Source: Colwellia sp. 20A7
Lineage (GTDB): Bacteria; Pseudomonadota; Gammaproteobacteria; Enterobacterales; Alteromonadaceae
DNA: 64,000 bases
NCBI RefSeq assembly: GCF_009832865.1
Contig: NZ_CP047130.1
Span: 496,001 to 560,000 of the forward strand
Reading direction: 5' to 3'
The notes beneath the pieces are model-generated. The model was not told the origin of the DNA. It saw only the letters and a program-made list of their open reading frames with translations, and searched no databases. Positions 59,457 to 64,000 of the stretch are shown here, one piece after another (positions within the stretch are counted from its first letter, which is position 1; the number at the start of each line of letters is the position of its first letter). A program made the translations under genes and the position numbers.

Positions 59457-59462
59457 ATTATA
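59457..59462 (-). promoter_or_regulatory. Candidate -10 box of the cold-shock gene
   Basis: On the minus strand TTTTGTATAATAC carries a perfect TATAAT, ~52 bases before the ATG. The -35 is poor (GCAAAC). The resulting leader of ~45 bases is short compared with the ~160-base thermosensing leader of E. coli cspA, so post-transcriptional control of that type is not evident. Confidence 0.5.
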
Positions 59463-60112
59463 CAAAACTGACGAAGCGGGTTTGCTAAAAAGTGTTGCTA
59501 TTACTTATAAAACAGGACGAGAAATATCTATCAAGCAGAAATTTACAGCGAAATGGTGTACAAAAATATAAAACTAACTTCAAGCGACCTTAATTATAAA
59601 GCCGTACCGATTGTTGTCAATACTTATGTCGTAATACAGGCATATTTATTGATTATTAATTGCCTGACTAATGTTGATTTAATGTTTTTATGTAATGAAA
59701 GTGTTAATTATGTGTATCTTTTTATAACTTTTTTGCATGCTCATGATGTTTTTTATTACCTTTTTGTTTTAATTGAATAATAAAAACCACCTCTTGTTAT
59801 TTGTTTTTTATTTCATAACTCATTGTTTGCAAGGTATTTTTATTTGATTTTTATGGTGGTTTTATTGCTAAAGGTAGAGCAGGTGACGGTAGATTTTATA
59901 ATGGATTAATTTTCATCCCTTGTAAGTATTGAAACACTACATTATAAATAGGTAGTGGTTAGTATTATTTGTACTAATTAATACGGCACATGAAAAATTC
60001 AATGCGCTGTAGTATAAAAATATAAAAAATATAAAAATTAGTACTCTACTTTTACTCTTGAGTTTAAGAACAAGTAACTAATTTAAAAACAATAATCTTA
60101 GAAGGAAGTAAC
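59463..60112 (+). promoter_or_regulatory. Long AT-rich leader/promoter region of the TonB-dependent receptor gene
   Basis: ~650 bases without a supported gene; a 75-codon plus-strand frame (59553-59780) is hydrophobic, AT-driven and lacks a ribosome-binding site. Notable are TGGTGGTTTTATTGCT (59854-59869), which has sigma-54 GG/GC spacing, and an inverted repeat AATAAAAACCACC (59779-59791) / GGTGGTTTTATT (59855-59866). A TATAAA near 60013 could serve as a sigma-70 -10. No Fur-box-like sequence was seen. Confidence 0.4.
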
Positions 60113-62674
60113 ATGTCAACAAAATTTAGAGCCACTACACTAGCTTTAGCTGTAAGTGTAGCGTTAGGCACCGCACCCTCGTATGCAGCCGAAAAAGCTG
60201 ATTCAGTAAAAGAAGAAAAAGTAGAGCGTATTGCTGTTGTTGGTTCACGTGGCGCACCTCGTTCTGTTAATGACTCACCAGTACCTATAGATATTATCGG
60301 TGGTGATGAATTAGCAAAAGGTGGTAATACGGATATGCTTGAACTATTAAAAGGAAGTGTCCCTTCTTTAAATGTTCATAGTAATCCTATATCTGATGCA
60401 GCAAGTTTAGTTAAGCCTGCAAATCTACGTGGTTTATCTTCAGACAGTACATTAATTTTAGTCAATGGTAAGCGCCGTCATCGTGCTTCTGTTATCGCGT
60501 TACTCGGCGGTGGCATAAATGATGGTGCTCAAGGTCCTGATATTTCAGTTATTCCTAGTTCTGCATTAAAACAAGTTGAAGTTTTACGCGATGGTGCTGC
60601 GGCCCAATATGGTAGTGATGCTATCGCTGGTGTAATGAACTTTGTTTTAAAAGATGATTCGGATGGTGGCAGTTTAACGGTGAGAGCTGGATCTTATTAT
60701 GAAGGCGATGGTGATACGTTAGAAGTGTCAGGTAACATTGGTATGGAGCTGACCAAAGATGGCTTTATCAATGCCAGTTTCCAATATAAAAACTCTGATG
60801 CAACGAGTCGAAGCGTGCAACGTACCGATGCCGCTGCTTTCGATGCCGTTGGTGTTGAAGGTATAGAAAACCCTGCTCAAGTTTGGGGTTCGCCAAAAGT
60901 TGAAGATGACTACACCATCTTTATTAACTCAGGTTTAGATTTAGGTGATAATAAAGAAGCCTATATGTTTGGTAACTTCTCTGAACGTGATGTCCGTGGT
61001 GGTTTTTACTACCGTAACCCACATACTCGTGGCGGAGTCTATAGCAATGGGGATACCGATGAAGATGGCGATCCAAATTTATTAATTGCTGATTTGGATG
61101 GTATTGGTGTTGGTGGAAGCTGTAGTCCTGTCAACATAACGACAGACAATGTATTAACTCAAGATGACTATATTAATAATGTGGTAAATGATGCTAACTG
61201 CTTTAGCTTCAATGAAATGCTGCCGGGTGGTTTTATACCAAACTTTGGCGGTAACATTGTTGATACCTCATTAACCATGGGTACGCGTGGCGAGTTAGAC
61301 AATGGCGTTATGTATGATGTGAGTGGCTCTGTTGGTATGAATGAGTCGAGCTATGTTATTTATGATACGTTAAATGCTTCTTTAGGCCCTGTTACAGGGA
61401 GAGATTTTAGTCCTGGTAAGCATAGACAATTAGAAAAAACATTTAATCTCGATTTTAATAAAGAGCTTGAACTTGATGCTATCGATTATTTAATGGTTGC
61501 TGCCGGTTATGAATGGCATGCTGAATCTTTTGAAGTGACTGCTGGGGATGTAGACTCGTATATCGCTGGTCCATACACAGATCAAGGCTTTGGTATCGGC
61601 TCTAATGGTTTTCCAGGTTTTAAACCTGAGTCAGCGGGGGTTTTTTCACGTCAAAACTTTGCATTTTATGTTGATGTTGAAGCCCAGATCACAGAAGATC
61701 TATTAATAGGTACAGCACTTCGATATGAAGATTATAGTAGTTTTGGTGACGATACTAACTATAAAGTTACCGCTCAATATAACGTAACTGAAGACTTTTC
61801 ATTACGTGGCTCAATTAGTACGGGCTTCCGTGCCCCAACAGTTGGTCAAGCAAACTATTCAAATGTACAAACATCGTTAGATGGTGGTGTATTGTCGGAT
61901 TCAGCATTGTTACCTGCCACTAACCCTGTTGCACAACAATTAGGTGCTACTGAGTTAACACCAGAAGAATCTGAAAGTTACACTTTAGGGGCTGTTTGGA
62001 ATATTGGAGATGTGTTTATTACACTTGATTATTACAATATTCAAGTTGAAGATCGTATATCTCAATCAGATAAATATAATCTAACTGAAGATGATAAAGC
62101 AGCATTAACATTAGCGGGTGTAGCGAATGTAGATTCAATTCAACAAGTAAGCTTTTTTACAAATGATTTTGATACTACAACGCAAGGTATTGATTTAATA
62201 GCTAACTACTCTACTGAGTTACTTGAAGGTGATTCAGTGTTTAGTTTTGCCTATAACTATAACGAAACGAAAGTTGATAGCTATAGCGAAGTAACGGGCG
62301 ATTTTAAAGTATCTCGTTTAGAAAATGACTTGCCTAATCACAGAGCGACTCTTACTTGGTCACAGAGTTATGATGACTTTAGTTTCTTTGTACGTGGTAA
62401 CTACTACGGTGAATATCAAGGCGTTCATGTAGATTACGATGCAACAATTGGTGATGGTGATGCGGCTTTATTATTTGATGCTGAAGCAAGTTATTTCATA
62501 AATGACTCATTTACTGTTGCTGTTGGTGCGCAAAACATCTTTGATGAACAAGCAACTAAAATCAACCGCCAAGATGGTGGTGATAACAGTGCGTGGGGTG
62601 GTGTTTATTATGAAACATCTCCTTTTGGATTTAATGGTGGTTACTACTATGTAAAAGCAACGTACAACTTCTAA
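60113..62674 (+). CDS. TonB-dependent outer-membrane receptor
   Basis: 853 residues. A signal peptide (~1-25, ending PSYAAEK), then the plug domain (~45-175) beginning ERIAVVGSRGAPRSVNDSPVP with VNGKRRHRASVI and VEVLRDGAAAQYGSDAIAGVMNF, then a 22-strand barrel ending with aromatic ...VKATYNF. It takes up a large or scarce substrate powered by TonB-ExbBD. The substrate is not identifiable, but the absence of a Fur box and the TPR-sulfotransferase next door argue against a simple iron siderophore role. GAAGGAAG is the ribosome-binding site. Confidence 0.95.
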   Translation: MSTKFRATTLALAVSVALGTAPSYAAEKADSVKEEKVERIAVVGSRGAPRSVNDSPVPIDIIGGDELAKGGNTDMLELLKGSVPSLNVHSNPISDAASLVKPANLRGLSSDSTLILVNGKRRHRASVIALLGGGINDGAQGPDISVIPSSALKQVEVLRDGAAAQYGSDAIAGVMNFVLKDDSDGGSLTVRAGSYYEGDGDTLEVSGNIGMELTKDGFINASFQYKNSDATSRSVQRTDAAAFDAVGVEGIENPAQVWGSPKVEDDYTIFINSGLDLGDNKEAYMFGNFSERDVRGGFYYRNPHTRGGVYSNGDTDEDGDPNLLIADLDGIGVGGSCSPVNITTDNVLTQDDYINNVVNDANCFSFNEMLPGGFIPNFGGNIVDTSLTMGTRGELDNGVMYDVSGSVGMNESSYVIYDTLNASLGPVTGRDFSPGKHRQLEKTFNLDFNKELELDAIDYLMVAAGYEWHAESFEVTAGDVDSYIAGPYTDQGFGIGSNGFPGFKPESAGVFSRQNFAFYVDVEAQITEDLLIGTALRYEDYSSFGDDTNYKVTAQYNVTEDFSLRGSISTGFRAPTVGQANYSNVQTSLDGGVLSDSALLPATNPVAQQLGATELTPEESESYTLGAVWNIGDVFITLDYYNIQVEDRISQSDKYNLTEDDKAALTLAGVANVDSIQQVSFFTNDFDTTTQGIDLIANYSTELLEGDSVFSFAYNYNETKVDSYSEVTGDFKVSRLENDLPNHRATLTWSQSYDDFSFFVRGNYYGEYQGVHVDYDATIGDGDAALLFDAEASYFINDSFTVAVGAQNIFDEQATKINRQDGGDNSAWGGVYYETSPFGFNGGYYYVKATYNF

Positions 62675-62700
62675 TAGATTTAAATTAAAAGTTTTACGTT

Positions 62701-62729
62701 AAAACCCCAGCAATTGCTGGGGTTTTTAT
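62701..62729 (+). terminator. Terminator after the TonB receptor gene
   Basis: AAAACCCCAGC / GCTGGGGTTTT around an AATT loop, followed by T run, is a textbook rho-independent terminator 27 bases after the stop. The next gene starts 37 bases later, so it is expressed by read-through or its own promoter. Confidence 0.93.
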
Positions 62730-62765
62730 TGGTATTCATTTAATAAACAGAATAAAGCACAAAAT

Positions 62766-64000
62766 ATGAGTTTAATTGTTCAAGCTAACTTGCTATTGAA
62801 ACAGAATCAAATCAAACAAGCTGAGTCCTTATACCGGCAATTACTAACACAAAACCCTAATAATATTGATGCATTATGGGGATTGGGTAAAGTTGCGCTA
62901 GCGCTTGATAGTTATCAGCCTAGTTATGATATTTTCAAACGATGTGTACAACTCGCGGCTAATGCCTCACCTTTGTGGTTATCATTAGCTCAATCTTGTC
63001 AAAAACTTCAACGTTTTGAAGAGGCGGAGCAAGCATTACTAAAAGCTTATGAGATTAAAAAGGAGAGTATTACAACGTTATTATCCTTAGTTATTTTTTA
63101 TTGTCAGTCGAATCAGTTGGCTAAAACGAAAAAATACCTCGATGCACTCTTCTCTATAGCACCTAATAATATTCGTGTATTTTGTTTAAAAGTTCGAATA
63201 AATGTACAGGTTATACTTGATGAGCATGCACAAAGTTTTTTAGAAAAATTGACAGATAAAACAAATGATTTAACCCAGAAAGAGCAGGTGTTACTTCATT
63301 ATGCCTTTGCACAGTTATATCAACAATCGTCAAATTATAAGCAAGCATTCTATCATTTTACTCAAGCAAATGAATTACAGGTGTTACAAGTATCATTCAC
63401 CGTTGCCGATATGGAAGACTACTTTTCTCAACTAATAAAAGCTTTTTCATCCACTTTTATAGATAAAATAAAACAAGAACAAGCGGTGAATTTATCACGA
63501 ATAAAGAAACCTCTTTTAACGCCAATATTTATTGTTGGGCAGCCACGTTCAGGCTCTACTTTGTTAGAACAAATGTTAATTAGTCATACCGATATTAGCT
63601 CTGCCGGTGAATTACCTTTTTTAGCTGGGGATATTGCTCAGGGGATTTGGCAGCTAACTAAGCAAGAATTTCCTCAAGGATGTGCACATTTAACGGTAAA
63701 GCAGCGTGAATCATTAGCTCAGCATTATTTAGCTAATATGCACACCTTGGCACCAAAAGCTAAATTCATTATTGATAAAATGCCGGCAAACTATCAATCT
63801 ATTGGTTTGATTAAAATGCTTTTCCCACATGCGAAAGTTATTCATATTTCACGCGCGGTGAAGGATGTTAGTTGGTCAATATTTACTAATAACTTTGATG
63901 CTGCAGAACCTTATTTTTGTTCAATGTCAGAGATAGTTAATTACCATAAAAACTATCAGCAAGTGATGTCTCATTGGCAGCAGGTGTTACCAGAATTTAT
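62766..64000 (+). CDS. TPR-repeat sulfotransferase family protein (partial, C-terminus beyond window)
   Basis: 411 residues visible. N-terminal tetratricopeptide repeats (~1-130: LLLKQNQIKQAESLYRQLL, ALWGLGKVALALDSYQ) lead to a sulfotransferase domain from ~255, starting PIFIVGQPRSGSTLLEQML, the PAPS 5'-phosphosulfate loop; FIIDKMPANYQSIGLI and VIHISRAVKDVSWSIF (3'-phosphate region) follow. The pairing of this protein type with a TonB receptor is frequent in Alteromonadales. Its substrate (protein or polysaccharide) is unknown. No signal peptide is seen, so it probably acts in the cytoplasm. Confidence 0.9.
   Translation, partial: MSLIVQANLLLKQNQIKQAESLYRQLLTQNPNNIDALWGLGKVALALDSYQPSYDIFKRCVQLAANASPLWLSLAQSCQKLQRFEEAEQALLKAYEIKKESITTLLSLVIFYCQSNQLAKTKKYLDALFSIAPNNIRVFCLKVRINVQVILDEHAQSFLEKLTDKTNDLTQKEQVLLHYAFAQLYQQSSNYKQAFYHFTQANELQVLQVSFTVADMEDYFSQLIKAFSSTFIDKIKQEQAVNLSRIKKPLLTPIFIVGQPRSGSTLLEQMLISHTDISSAGELPFLAGDIAQGIWQLTKQEFPQGCAHLTVKQRESLAQHYLANMHTLAPKAKFIIDKMPANYQSIGLIKMLFPHAKVIHISRAVKDVSWSIFTNNFDAAEPYFCSMSEIVNYHKNYQQVMSHWQQVLPEF

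Noticed and set aside
59553..59780. 75-codon hydrophobic frame upstream of the TonB receptor
   Set aside because: AT-driven Leu/Tyr/Phe composition, no ribosome-binding site, no recognisable domain.

Overview
The window reads as a contiguous piece of a low-GC (by eye well under 40 %) marine gammaproteobacterial chromosome, most like Colwellia/Thalassotalea-type Alteromonadales. That placement rests on gene content and order (rpoN-lpt-kds block back to back with mla-ibaG-murA, mreBCD-maf-rng-yhdP-nit-tldD, a TonB receptor followed by a TPR-sulfotransferase) and on AT-rich codon use; no rRNA or other species-level marker is present. There are no tRNAs, rRNAs, CRISPR arrays, prophage or recognisable transposases. 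Both ends cut a gene (tsaD at the left, a TPR-sulfotransferase at the right).

Layout. 1-2.7 kb: tsaD, divergent from rpsU-yqeY, then a PLP enzyme on the other strand where many relatives have dnaG-rpoD. 2.9-16.5 kb: the accessory heart of the window, a PEP-CTERM surface protein preceded by a sigma-54-type promoter, then a complete Lap-type biofilm adhesion system: a LapA-like adhesin with a di-alanine cleavage site, 48 consecutive Glu-Pro pairs and seven near-identical 104-residue domains; a type I secretion ABC transporter, membrane-fusion protein and TolC-like pore; an OmpA-like lipoprotein; the periplasmic protease LapG; and the c-di-GMP receptor LapD with degenerate GGDEF and EAL domains. 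In the known Lap model the adhesin stays anchored in its own TolC pore while c-di-GMP-bound LapD sequesters LapG; when c-di-GMP drops, LapG cuts the adhesin off.

16.7-30 kb: cell-shape and envelope genes mreBCD, maf, rng, yhdP, a nitrilase-family amidase, tldD, darP, pmbA. 30-40 kb, mostly minus strand: mgtE, then the conserved block ptsO-rapZ-ptsN-hpf-rpoN-lptB-lptA-lptC-kdsC-kdsD-yrbG (nitrogen PTS, sigma-54, LPS transport and Kdo synthesis). 40-45 kb, plus strand: mlaFEDCB, ibaG, murA (phospholipid retention and peptidoglycan precursor synthesis). 45-50.7 kb: a PutA without its DNA-binding domain, an Lrp-family regulator and an HDOD protein. 50.8-59.4 kb: a mosaic of single genes (Na+ symporter, methyltransferase, DUF3012 lipoprotein, LigE-type periplasmic ligase, DUF3581, GIY-YIG, arfB, DUF2797, a second HDOD protein, a cold-shock protein). 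59.4-64 kb: a 700-base AT-rich leader, a TonB-dependent receptor and the start of the TPR-sulfotransferase.

Most novel material: the compact LapA-like adhesin without visible RTX repeats, its Glu-Pro rod beside the protease site, the sigma-54-driven PEP-CTERM gene next to it, and a hairpin between the adhesin and its transporter genes. Several starts were moved inward from the longest reading frame on ribosome-binding-site or family-length grounds; these are noted.
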